From the NCBI RefSeq assembly GCF_030272615.1, contig NC_081405.1, positions 572,788,252-572,852,251 on the forward strand: DNA of 64,000 bases, given 5' to 3'. The notes under the pieces are model-generated. The model was not told the origin of the DNA and did not search any database. It saw nothing but the letters and a program-made list of their open reading frames with translations. The position numbers and the translations under genes were made by a program. Shown piece after piece: positions 23,534 to 33,677 of this stretch (the first letter of the stretch is position 1; each line of letters starts with the position of its first letter). Source of the stretch: Cryptomeria japonica (Eukaryota; Streptophyta; Pinopsida; Cupressales; Cupressaceae).

Positions 23534-24545
23534 AAGTGATGCCCTTTTTAAATCTTATCAAAATTGTTAAAATGAGATGATTTTATCCTTGAGTAAACCT
23601 AGAAATCCAACACTTATTCTTCCCTCAACTAATCACCATATACCTCTTATGTAGGATAAGATTGTTCTTCCTCCTAAGAAAATAAATAATCTTCTTCCTA
23701 AAGAGAAATCAATCCTTACTCATGAGACTATCTTTCCCCCTAAGGAAGAATTCATTCCTTCTCCTAAGAATGAGTCTATTCTTCCTCCCAAAGGTAGAAA
23801 AGATCCTCATCCTAAGCATCAAACTAAGGATAAACATATCATTCCTCCTAAGGATAAACCTATTCCTCCTCCTCATGATGGACCCGGTCTCCTTCCTACA
23901 CCTCCTATTCCTCCTTTAAATGGTGCAGTTCCGCCTCCTACAACTTATAAACAGAAGTGTCCACCACCTCATATTGTTCAACCTAAAAGACCTCAACCCA
24001 TTCATCCTTCCTTAAAAGAATAAAAATATCCTACACCAATTGAACCTACACCTTCACAACTTTCCATTAAAACTAAACAAAACCCTTGTGCAAGAGAACG
24101 CCGCTGGAGACGTCGTGGGAGAGCTCACGAACTTTCTTCCCAAACCATTTCTTCTCCCAAGATACCAACCCTTGATATAATTCCAATTGATCAAACTCCT
24201 ACTAAAAAAGATGCTCAACCTAATTCTCCAAGATGCAAAATGATTAAGACAAATGATGGTTCAAGTTCTATTCCTATTAGAGCTCCTATTTTTACTAATC
24301 TTGATGAAGAAATTGGTGAGAATGTTGTGAATGATGAAAATTTTGATCCTAATATTTCTAATGATGAATATAAACATGTTGATGTTGATAATGATTTATC
24401 TGAGAAATTTTTAAAAGCATTAATCCTAACTCCTAGCAATGAACAAAGTGATCCATCATTAGAGCATAGTCCTTGTTTGGAACTTGTGATAGCTCCATCT
24501 ACCATGCTTAATGTGGCTCCTCTTGCATTTTGTCCACCTTCCTGA
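23534..24545 (+). pseudogene. proline/lysine-rich tail ORF of the gag-only gypsy element
   Basis: Largely one frame with a repeated 'PPK.E' theme (ETIFPPKEEFIPSPKNESIL, PPKGRKDPHPK, PPKDKPIPPPHDGP). A basic patch RERRWRRRGR follows near 24093-24122, then an acidic end (NLDEEIGENVVNDENFDPN) and a stop at 24543. It occupies the place where RT would start in a full element. No known domain; nucleic-acid binding by the Arg patch is a guess. Confidence 0.5.
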
Positions 24546-25354
24546 AATAATGATGAGCAAGATCGAGAGGTGGATAAGGTACTTGATCAGCTTCATTAGT
24601 AGCATAGATTCTCTCTCCCTCCATTCTCTAGCTTGTTTGTGATATTCTTCTATTCGTCTCTCATCTCTTCAAATTTGTTGTCCCTAGTGTTGTCTACTTG
24701 AGGACAATGCAAAACTTTAATATCTCTTTTGGTATCTCCCATGTTGACTCAAAAGACATATGTGGCCTTCTTCCAAGGTGGTTTTCTTTCTTTGGGGAAT
24801 GAGGACAATTATATGCACACACATATACATTATACACATGAGTTATCATAAAAAGAACACTGACCCCAGGAATACGTGAAACCACCTCGTGTTTTGTGTT
24901 TTGTGATCATTATCCTTTGATTTGTCTCTTCTTGGGGGCTAAATCATTGTGATAACATGCTTATGTTCTTGGGGTGTATTATACTTAAATCAATTGCCCC
25001 CGATAAGGCGTGCACAGTCACTTTAACATGGGGGCATACACTCTGCTCAATGGGTGTCTCTCTTGATACTTAAGTTACTTAGCAAAATTTTCCTTTTGCT
25101 TTGTAATTTTTTGTATTTTTCTTTTCATGACTCATAGTAAGAGAACCTTAGTAGTTTGTAGTCATGGTTCTCTCTTTTTTAATCTCTTTCATAATGTCCC
25201 TTTTATCTTGTTATCAAAGTTGTAAGATCCTGAAGTCCACTGGGGGCTTGGTGTATCCTTCCTCCTTGATGACTTGGTGAAATTTTTCAATATGAACCCT
25301 TTGTACTTTACCAAGTATGATTGACTTCATACTCTCGCTAAAGTGGGGGATAAA
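24546..25354 (+). other. 3' untranslated region and polypurine tract of the gag-only gypsy element
   Basis: Non-coding. It ends AAAGTGGGGGATAAA (25340-25354) directly before TGTAGCATCC. Text upstream ('ccactgggggcttgg') resembles the matching part at about 340-370. Confidence 0.7.
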
Positions 25355-26445
25355 TGTAGCATCCTAAAAATTGCACCCTTTGCAATTTTGATGTATTTGG
25401 GTCTTCACCTTAGTGTTGGTGCCCCTTGACCTGATTGAAGACCTTATTATGATTTTTCACATCACAAATTGCACCTCAGATAGCACCTTGTGCCTACCCA
25501 AAAATAGGGCAAATTGAGCCCAATTTGTCCCCTTGGTCCTATTTCAAAATTGAGTGGGATTTCCATCTCTATGTCGGCTCATGTCAAAAAATTATCCAAC
25601 TTCACCGACAGGCAAGTATAAAAAGGATTTCCCCTCTCATTTGACGGAGACACACATAGGATATCAAGCATACATGAGTCAAGCATTCAAGCAATTGAGC
25701 ATCATCATTCTTCTTTCAGCTTAGGAGCAACAATAAAGTCAAGTTTCAAGCATTGAAGGAGACATTATTTATCCTTTTTTTTGAAGACTTCCTAAACCCT
25801 AATTCCATGTGGAGGCAAGCAAAATTTCACAAGGAGGTATTATAATTTTATTTTCACTCATAATTCAACATCTCCCTAAAAAAGAGATCCTTTCCTTTCA
25901 GTCATTTCAATTACATTTATCTCAATTTCATGGTTAATTCCAAAACTAGGGTTTGACCTAAGGGAAACCCCTATTTCTAATACATTTCCCTTTCTTTCTA
26001 TGTGTAGGAAATAGGTACAAAGTTGTACTCTTCATATTAGGCTTCATTCACAGCAACGAATCATCTCCCTTTGGTGTTCAAAAAGTCTGGAGGATCGTTG
26101 TGATGCGCCATGGTCCCAATAATTTTTGAACAGTTTTTTGGAGTAGGTCCGTTTTAACTTACATTGCTTAATTCTAGGTGCGCGTGAAAATCCTGCTACT
26201 ATAGCTCACTGTTTTCATGCTTTTACCTTCATTTTTTAGTATTTTACATAATTTCAGCACTTCAACTCACAAAAGAGGAAACCTCCTTCAATCCAAATTC
26301 ACTTAGCATTTAGTCTTGGGTCAATTCATGACTAGATCTAGTGAATTCCCCACCTCTTTTGAATGTAAAGGCCCTAAGAGAAAAATATCTCTAGTGGTCT
26401 TCATTCCTTAGATGAAACCCGACCGAATCATTTTCCCCCTTCATA
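25355..26445 (+). repeat. 3' LTR of the gag-only gypsy element
   Basis: Starts TGTAGCATCCTAAAAATTG and ends CCCCCTTCATA, one transition from the CACA end of the 5' LTR. The two LTRs differ at many positions and by several indels, so the insertion is old. Confidence 0.8.
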
Positions 26446-27705
26446 GATCTCAAACTTCTACTAATATATCCTCATCTTCTTCTCTATTAACTCTAGGAAT
26501 AAATTCATAACACACATTCTCAGGTTGTATACCATCCAAAAAGTTTCTACCATAACTAAAAGAATTATTGCACTACTACATACCTTTTATTCCACTTCAA
26601 GAGTTTCAACTTGTGGGGAATTCCATACTTTATTAAGGTATAAGTATTGGAAAGTTCATCATTTACTAGTCATAATAATCAAATTTCCATAGCCTCAATA
26701 ATAATACATGACAAGAATCCATAGGAATGATGTTACACAACACCTCATCATGGTAGATCCCAATATTAAACTTCACTAAATATTGCTCATTGACAAAAGC
26801 TCTATGGCCCTTCTACAATCATGCAATCTAATATGGATGTGGATGTGTCTTTCTCTCTAACTAAATTTTTTTAACCATATCTTTTGAAATAATATTGTTA
26901 GTCCTACCATTATCAATGAAAACATTACAAACTTTACCTTCACATTTGTACCTTGTGTGAAATAAACTTGTCCTCTAAACTAGAGCTTTCTCTTCATTTA
27001 GCAAGAATTTCCTTGTGACAAGAACTTCTCTTTTTCATCTTTATAATGTTCAAATTTAGCATCTTCATCTACATGTGCAACTTTTACATTGCCTTTTGTC
27101 TACCATTTTTCCTTCCTAGATGTTATGGACACTTGTATGATCAATGTCCTTCTTCTCCACATTGGAAATAGGTTCCAAGAAAGCCTCCTTTTCTAAGTCC
27201 CTTTCTAGATATTCCCCTTACTCTTTGGTCACCATTCTTTTTTGCACAATTGGGGTAGGTAATATATCCTTTATGGTTCTGACTACTACTAACTTCTTCA
27301 TTCTTCTTCTGGTCTTCATTTCATCTTTCATATGATCTTCCACTAGCCTTTATGCCACAACCTCTTTCTCTTTTCTTGCTTTCAAATCTTCTATTTAACT
27401 CCTCCTCTACCTTCAAGGAAAACTGATAGTCATCCTCAATAGTAGTCATCCTAACTAAACTTAGATCCTCTTGAATACTTGGATTCAACCCATTTATATA
27501 ATATGCCACCTTCTCCTTTTCATCCTCAAATCAATATCCTATAGAACTCTTTTGTATATTCTTTGATACGATTACCTATGTGCTTCAAACCTTGCATCTT
27601 ATTTAACAAATCTAACTCATAATAAACAAGAGTGAACCATCTCTTCAAATTTTCCACAATTTGATGCCATCTTGTTATCTTTTCATTTTCTCTTCTATTT
27701 CTTTC
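26446..27705 (-). pseudogene. host-layer gypsy gag C-terminus, zinc knuckle and protease
   Basis: Minus strand, in order. Gag (27526-27705): RRENEKITRWHQIVENLKRW ... NKMQGLKHIGNRIKEYTKEF. Then KVAYYINGLNPSIQEDLSLV (27420-27520), the classic chromovirus 'GL.P.I.' gag block. Next a broken knuckle FQCGEEGH*SYKCP (about 27125-27170). Finally a protease-like segment KVCNVFIDNGRTNNIISKDM (about 26880-26945), where DNG replaces the usual DSG. There are many stops and frame changes. It joins the RT scrap at 18100-18217 once the 18218 element is removed. Confidence 0.7.
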
Positions 27706-28856
27706 TGTATACACCTAAAAATGGTCTAAAGATAATTAATTAAATAAGAAATTATTTAATTAATTATCCTTCCCAATTTAATTGAATTCACTAGCAATTT
27801 GATTAAATTCCCCCATTCATCTACTTATAAATAAATCTAAGGATTTATTTATTAAGTTCATTTCAATAGTCCCGTTTGATTAATTAATCTAAATTGATTA
27901 ATTTCCCCCCCTCCCCAATTAAATTCATTTCTTCTAATCTCCTAATTAATTAAAACAAATCAATTTATGAGTTGTTGAAAGCTAATTAGCCTTTTCCTAT
28001 TATTTGAATTTTTAAATTCAAAATTCCCCACATGCCTCCTAACTTCTAACCACCTAACCTAACCACCCCCTAACCTAACCCATTCCACCTAATCTTGGGT
28101 TTAACTAACCCTATCCTATCTTGCACATCCTAACCTCCTTATCCTAACCTCCTATGGGTTGGATATTCTCCCCTTGAGACACATGGCACTTTTTCCACAT
28201 GTCTCTTCCCTTGGACACTTGCCCTCTTGTGAGCAAGATTCCTTGACACTTGTCACCACAGAGATGCCAAGTGTCCCTCCATCCAACCTCTTTCCAACCT
28301 CCTCCAATTTGACCCTTGATATGTTCAGACTCAATCTTGACCATTGATTCCTGCCACCTCATCCCTGGCCTTGGAAATCCTATAAATATCCCCCATTTTG
28401 GAGCACAAAAGATCCCATCTCAAGCATTGTTATTATAGGCATATCACTTATAGCATTCTAGTTTAGTATTTTTATCATTTATTGCATCTTAGATCTAACT
28501 TAATTTGATCATCTTCTAGCATAATTGCTTAATCATATAGCATAATCAATCTCTCATCTAGATTAATTGTATCATCATTTAGCATAATCAATGCATATCA
28601 TTAGCATAATGAGCTTCTTGGATCAATCTATTTTAATCATGCATTCATATAGCTTGCACATCATATCATTTTAAATCCTCCATCTTGGTGTAGTCAAGTC
28701 ACTAGGATTGCTCATCTAGTTTTGAGAGCAAATCCACACTTGCATCTCTTAGGAGGCGATAGGTCGCTTTTCCATGGTTCATCTTTCATTTGATTTCAAT
28801 TTTCTAACCATGATTGTAATGATCTATTGAGTGTTTGTGTTGTAGTTGCAGGTACC
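27706..28856 (+). repeat. 5' LTR (main part) of the Tat/Athila-like element
   Basis: Starts TGTATACACCTAAAAATGG. TATA box TATAAATA at 28381-28388, preceded by a C-rich U3. It continues after the nested element for 19 more bases (36011-36029), ending CTCATGACA. The last part CTAACCATG...GGTACC (28804-28856) recurs at 42571 as the 3' LTR remnant, which acts as an empty-site control for the nested insertion. Confidence 0.8.
28381..28388 (+). promoter_or_regulatory. TATA box of the Tat/Athila-like LTR
   Basis: TATAAATA in the context 'atcctataaatatcccc', placed as expected for the U3/R boundary about 680 bp into the LTR. Confidence 0.6.
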
Positions 28857-29311
28857 TGTTGATGTGTATTTTGTACACTATCAAACACAGAATAAAATAC
28901 CTGAGGGTACTTTATCCTCTCTTGAGTAAAGCCTCTGAATGCTGAAGATATTGCGGAAAGGATCAATCAGGGTGACTTCAAGGTTCTTGTATGTAGGATT
29001 AGATCCTTTCCTCGCCCTCATCTTTTTTCCTTTTTTCAAATCAAAGCTAGTAAGAGCTTGTGTTCCAGCAATATTCAAAGCAGATCAGACGTTCAATCAT
29101 CAAATGTAAGTCCCCTTGCGATTCCAGCAAATCACATCATACCACAGAGAGCTTATCCACACGTAGAGATCCTACAACAAAGAACCTTGAAGTCATCTTG
29201 ATTGATCCTTTTCACAATATCTTCAGCATTCAGAGGCTTTACTCAAGAGAGGATAAGGTACCTTTAGGTATTTTATTCTGTGTTTGATTGTGTACAAAAT
29301 ACACGTCAACA
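28857..29311 (+). repeat. left LTR, nearly palindromic (143-bp arms)
   Basis: Arm one (28857-28999) and arm two (29169-29311) are inverted copies with roughly a dozen differences by eye, around a 169-bp centre. Both strands therefore encode nearly the same meaningless peptide. The right-hand copy at 35688 lacks arm one. Confidence 0.85.
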
Positions 29312-29314
29312 GAA

Positions 29315-29560
29315 TTGGTGCTAGAAGGAGGGCAGTACTATCATGCCTCGATCATTATCAAGCTATTCATAGATAATCATATTCGCAAGGAGTTACCCAG
29401 GACTTTTGTCCCTCCTCCCGTACTCAACAGAATTGGCACTAGAAGGAGGGGTTGAACAAGTTAGACTTCAGATTATATCAATTCATGTTTACAAGAGTTA
29501 TCTTAAAGACTTTTTCTACCCTCCTCCACTCTCGACAAAATTGAAGCAGAAGAAAGGAGT
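29315..29560 (+). other. PBS-like site repeated three times
   Basis: TTGGTGCTAGAAGGAGGG lies 3 bases after the LTR end CAACA. A second unit, CAACAGAATTGGCACTAGAA..., is at 29425-29450. A third, more diverged one, GACAAAATTGAAGCAGAAG..., is at about 29534-29560. Period is about 110-117 bp. Each of the last two is preceded by a pyrimidine run (CCCTCCTCCCG, CCCTCCTCC) that could pair with the AGAAGGAGGG of the unit before it. Confidence 0.7.
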
Positions 29561-29822
29561 GAATACAAACTCTTGAAATCCAAGGAAGATCAGTGGAAAG
29601 CCTTTTTAACACTCGAAGGAAGTGATACAAAGAAGGAAGGTGATCGCTGGATCGTCAGTTGGACTTACGCAAGAAAGAATCAAGCTGGAACCAATTGAAC
29701 GTTCAAGTTTAATCTGAGATATTCAAGATCTCTCTTATTCTAGAAAATCCAAAAAAAGTGAAAAATAGAAAATCCAAAAAGAAAATCAAAAATCAAAAAA
29801 TCAAAAAAGAAAAGATTTCTCG

Positions 29823-31316
29823 ATGGAGCGGCAACAGTTTCACGAGGAGCAACAAGTTGATTTTCCTAAACTTTGGTGGAGATTAGATACACAACTTTAT
29901 CCATGCAGATTGTTTGAGTTTGCAAAGCTAGGGCAGTGTCGAGTCCATGAGACAGAGGAACATGATGAAATGCATTGCTTGAAGTACTTATCAAGGATGG
30001 AATCGGCAGCGCAGGGACAAATCTTCTTTTGGGATGTCCCTAGGCCAGAAACAGAAGAGGGCAACTTCAGTGTCCCAGAGAGCAAGGATCCTCTTCTAAG
30101 CTTCATGTGGATGATCGAGAGTCAACTCATTTTGGATGGTGAAATGCATTTAGAAGACATATTGCTACCATTGTGGTGTAGAATTCACAACTCACCTCAC
30201 TCCGAATTTACTTGCTCCGTATGTGAAATGGCTATCAATCAAGTTAGAAACCAGTTTGGAATGCCAACTTTGTCTGAGGAACAATGTATTATGAACAGAT
30301 CTTGGGGTGCACATCTTGCAGCCGAATTCAGGAAGACCTATGAACAGGACATTGCCCCAGCCTTTGATTGTGAGAAGGATCAGTTGTACGTTGACGATAC
30401 AGATGCACCTGAGGAACAATGTATTACAATGGATAGACCACCATGCCTTGCACCTGAAAAGGAATACCATGAAACAAAAGTTGAAGAATCAGTTGAGAAT
30501 ATTCAAGCAGTGATAAAGGAGGACCTAGGAGTTGAACAAGCAATTAAAGAAGAGGACGACTCATTCCTTGAAGAATTCTCATTTGTGCTACAAAAGGAGA
30601 TCCTTGAGATTGAATTGCAGGAGTTTTCAAATGGCATCATTGAAGAAGACAATCAAGTTGACATATTGAACAAAGAAATACAAATCATCATAAGTGAACC
30701 TAGGTATGAAGAACAATTCAAAGGGGCGGTTGAAGATTTCATCACCATTATGCTATTTGAGGAAGCATTGAAGGATCTTGTAGAGGAAACACAAGTGGAA
30801 TCACTGCCAATTTTTTTTCAAGATAAGCAAGTTACTATGAGTGATATGATCCATCATCAGCTCCAACCTCCCGAGACTATGCGTGAAGAAGAAAGGCCAC
30901 CAGAGATTACATTTGATCAACTAGAGGAGATGTTTGAAGCTCAATCCATCAGGAAGTGCTTGGTTTTTGAAGATATGCTCACAAAATTTCATGAATATGC
31001 CTGGTTTATGCAAGATATCTTAGTGAAAACAGAGAATCTTGAGCTATTCAAAGGGGCGCTGAGCTTGCTCCAAGAGGACTTTCCAAATCAAGATCAACAT
31101 ATTGTGGATGCTCGTGGAGTAGTTCATCATCAATGGCGACCTCCTGAAGCAGCTGGTGACTTTGCTTCCGACAATGCAGTTCCGTCTGAGCCTGAAATAC
31201 GCCAGGTTGTCTCTTTCCTTAATCCTAGCCTTGAAAGTTATTATGATTTTGATTATGGGGATTTTGGGAAAACAACTTGCATCTGGATTGATCATGGTCC
31301 TAACAAATTACCCTAG
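29823..31316 (+). CDS. 497-aa acidic protein of unknown function (ORF of the non-autonomous element)
   Basis: The only long intact ORF in the 18-45 kb nest. Start: first ATG after an A-rich leader (29748-29818), with G at +4; stop TAG at 31314-31316. Residues 1-160 are Cys/His/Trp-bearing: FPKLWWRLDTQLYPCRLFEF, CRVHETEEHDEMHCLKYL, then HNSPHSEFTCSVCEMA (about 120-140), which could be a metal site but fits no pattern I know. From about residue 190 on it is very rich in Glu, with helical, coiled-coil-like stretches. Two related blocks occur, MIHHQLQPPETMREEE and VVHHQWRPPEAAGDF, so part of the C-terminal half may be an internal duplication. No signal peptide or membrane segment. The place after a PBS and before any gag recalls the extra ORF1 of Tat/Ogre-type gypsy elements, whose function is unknown; this comparison is by position only. 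Confidence 0.75.
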   Translation: MERQQFHEEQQVDFPKLWWRLDTQLYPCRLFEFAKLGQCRVHETEEHDEMHCLKYLSRMESAAQGQIFFWDVPRPETEEGNFSVPESKDPLLSFMWMIESQLILDGEMHLEDILLPLWCRIHNSPHSEFTCSVCEMAINQVRNQFGMPTLSEEQCIMNRSWGAHLAAEFRKTYEQDIAPAFDCEKDQLYVDDTDAPEEQCITMDRPPCLAPEKEYHETKVEESVENIQAVIKEDLGVEQAIKEEDDSFLEEFSFVLQKEILEIELQEFSNGIIEEDNQVDILNKEIQIIISEPRYEEQFKGAVEDFITIMLFEEALKDLVEETQVESLPIFFQDKQVTMSDMIHHQLQPPETMREEERPPEITFDQLEEMFEAQSIRKCLVFEDMLTKFHEYAWFMQDILVKTENLELFKGALSLLQEDFPNQDQHIVDARGVVHHQWRPPEAAGDFASDNAVPSEPEIRQVVSFLNPSLESYYDFDYGDFGKTTCIWIDHGPNKLP

Positions 31317-32974
31317 TTGATCATTTTGAGTGAAAATTGTCTTGAGTATGAAAGATGCATGGTGAGAGTTTGCCTTTCTATATTTAAGGGTGAATTTGCT
31401 AGATTGAGAACCATCACGTTTGCCATGCTCCTGTTGCACAACCTGAGAAACCATGTGAAGTTATGTATATATTTTGCTTCTTTGAGTCGTGTCGAGTCTA
31501 GGACTCTTGTATATAGGTTAGAGTAGGTTTTCTTTTCGCGTTTTAGGTTAGAGGTCTTTTGAGCCTTGTTCTTAATTTGCCTTGAGTCATTTGACTCATG
31601 ATCTAGTATGGCTCAGGTAGTTTAGTTGTTTGCTTTTGGTGTGCGCTTTAGCTTAGTTTGCTTTGGGTCGGTCTGTCGGTCGGTTTGCTTTAGTTTAGGT
31701 GTCGTGAGTAGGAGCCTCCATCTTGTGAGAAAGGCATTTGTGATATTGCTCACACACTGGCAACATCCTGGATCTTATGTTAGACTCATTTCTTAGATAT
31801 CTATTCATGAAGTGCTTGGAATTCGAGGTTGTTCCTCTCCAGCTTTATCATCTGATTAGGACCTGTATTTGACTTGGAAGGGAATCATTTTCTGTATCTT
31901 GATGCCGACATCTATTGATTACTATATCTTTACACATTAATAGACTCCGAGTCATTATGGTTTTCAAGCAAAGCTGTGATTGGTGAAAAATCTAAAATCT
32001 AACTTCAGTGCCACTGCAATCCTCAAACCCTAGTAAGCTTCACTGCTTACGAGCCAAAGGAATTGACGGGATGAAAAAGCAATATCAAAAAAAAAATAAA
32101 AAATGAGAAAATGAAAGAGAAAAATGAGAAAATAAAATAAAAATGAAATGAAATGAAATATCAAAATTGGCTAAGGGGAATATGCAAGTAACTCCATCGA
32201 GGCTATAGATGCCTGGCTGGCAATGGAGCAATTTTTGTGAGCTTGCGGCGATAACCTCGTCGGGACTATGGATGTCTAATTGGCAGCGGGGCTCTATCCA
32301 GGATGCTTTTGAAGTTCAGATAAATTACGTAGCCGATCACAGGGGAACCTGAAGGTTATAATTGTCTTGTCGAGAGGAATGAATACACTTGCATACACCT
32401 GGGTAATCAAAGACTAGGCATTTTGATCTGGTTAGGGATTTTCCTTCCACTTTGAGTACATTTTCTAATCTCCTGATGAGCTAGGTTGAATTTTTCGGAG
32501 GTTCTAGGTGTCGATTGAGTCTTTATCTCTGAAATGTTTCAGGAACGTTTATTCAAGGTGGCGCTAGATGTTGTGATGTTTTCACACATCGCCCCATTGC
32601 AAATGGGGACTCTTACTTTTTTGCTTTTTAGGGTTTGTTTTCTAGGTCTTTTAGGGTTTTATCAGTTGGCCTTTGCATTTTTGAGTGCTGTCGGGGAGAT
32701 CAATAGGATAGCAGGTCCTGCTGGAGTGAAGTCCTGATCCTAAAATTTGGCTAAGTCTAGAATGTCCTGATCCTGAAATTTGACTAAGTCTAGAAACTGA
32801 AAAACCTCCAAAAATTAGATTTTGCAATATAGCTCTTGGAGGTCTGAAACCACTCTCAAACATCTTGAAAGTATATATGGAATATAACTTAAAGTATAAG
32901 TGACATTTCCTTCTTTCTTATACTTAAATGTTAAATTCCATAAAAATTATCTTGATAGAGAGTTCAAAAAGTCA
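31317..32974 (+). other. non-coding internal part of the 28857 element
   Basis: No gene recognised. It contains an A-rich tract (32080-32163) matching the one before the ORF. Two related blocks (about 32193-32232, CTCCATCGAGG...GGCAATGGAG, and about 32257-32296, CCTCGTCGGGAC...GGCAGCGGGG) look like one diverged tandem pair. There is also a short duplicated 'tcctgatcctaaaatttgg/tcctgatcctgaaatttga' at 32732-32785. Confidence 0.55.
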
Positions 32975-32981
32975 AATTTCG

Positions 32982-33677
32982 CTCCTGTCCTTCACTGAGG
33001 ATCCAAAGCGCATTTCTCTCCTGTCCCTCTCCAAGGGACCAAGGCGAAGCGCTCCTATCCCTCACCAAGGGACCAGGGCGAAAAGGCTTATTTGAGTCAT
33101 TCCTGACCTTGTTTGGTCAAATTGAAACATCAAAGGCAGGGTGAAGGACGAAATGAACGTGATAAAGCATCCAAATTTGATTAAAGATGATGAAATGATG
33201 GAGTTTTTGTCTAGAAAGGTAAAAGCGCTCCTGTCCCTCTCTGAAGGACCAGAGAGATTTTCTTTATATACACATTTTTAAACCTTTCTTGGGCTTGAAC
33301 TCTTATTCATGGCGTATAACAAGATGATATCTTCCTTAGCCAAGGCATTTCATGACAAAAGATGAAGCATTTTGGCCTAGAGGGCAAAAAGCGCTCCTGT
33401 CCCTCATTGAAGTACCGAAGCTTGATTTTCAAATTTGCACTACCTTTGACTTCAAAGATTTGATAATCCTAGCCTAAAATACAAAAGGCGCTCCTATCCT
33501 TCACTAGAGGACCAGGGCAAAAATCTTGCGAAAGCCAATTTTGCCTTGCAAAAACAAGTTAAGCATGCATAGAATGAACGAAGCAATTATTGTTTGTCCC
33601 ACAATGAAAGTTGGCAATTAAAGGATGAAGAAATAAGAGCAAAAGTGAAAAGCGCTGCTATCCCTCTCCAAGGGACC
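32982..33677 (+). repeat. seven dispersed 23-nt hairpin units
   Basis: Units start at 32982, 33018, 33052, 33228, 33394, 33491 and 33655, each 23 nt with no length change. Consensus is CTCCTGTCCCT, then C(T/A)C(C/T)(A/G)A, then GGGACC. GTCCCT and AGGGAC form the stem, perfect in the second unit. Most are preceded by AAAAGCG or AAGGCG. Spacing is irregular, so this is not a simple tandem repeat. Confidence 0.85.

Larger units (their letters stand above)
18218..26445 (+). mobile_element. non-autonomous gypsy element: LTR, PBS, gag, degenerate protease, PPT, LTR
   Basis: Complete element of 8.2 kb, including an 806-bp solo LTR inserted later. It has paired 1.09-kb LTRs, a PBS-like TTTTGGTGAACC just inside the left LTR, a purine tract AAAGTGGGGGATAAA just before the right LTR, and a 5-bp target duplication GATCT (18213-18217 and 26446-26450). 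The internal 6 kb contains gag, a CxxH-type knuckle, a remnant protease and a proline-rich tail. I see no reverse transcriptase, RNase H or integrase and no gap large enough for one. It therefore resembles the plant class of terminal-repeat elements with a gag gene only, mobilised in trans. The chromovirus-like host frame on either side confirms the ends. Confidence 0.8.

Noticed and set aside
28881-29287. Two small ORFs on opposite strands with almost the same peptide
   Set aside because: They are the two arms of the palindromic LTR read in opposite directions, not genes.
32982-33677. CRISPR-like array
   Set aside because: Repeats are 23 nt but spacing is highly irregular (13 to about 155 bp), the context is a plant retroelement, and no cas genes are present.
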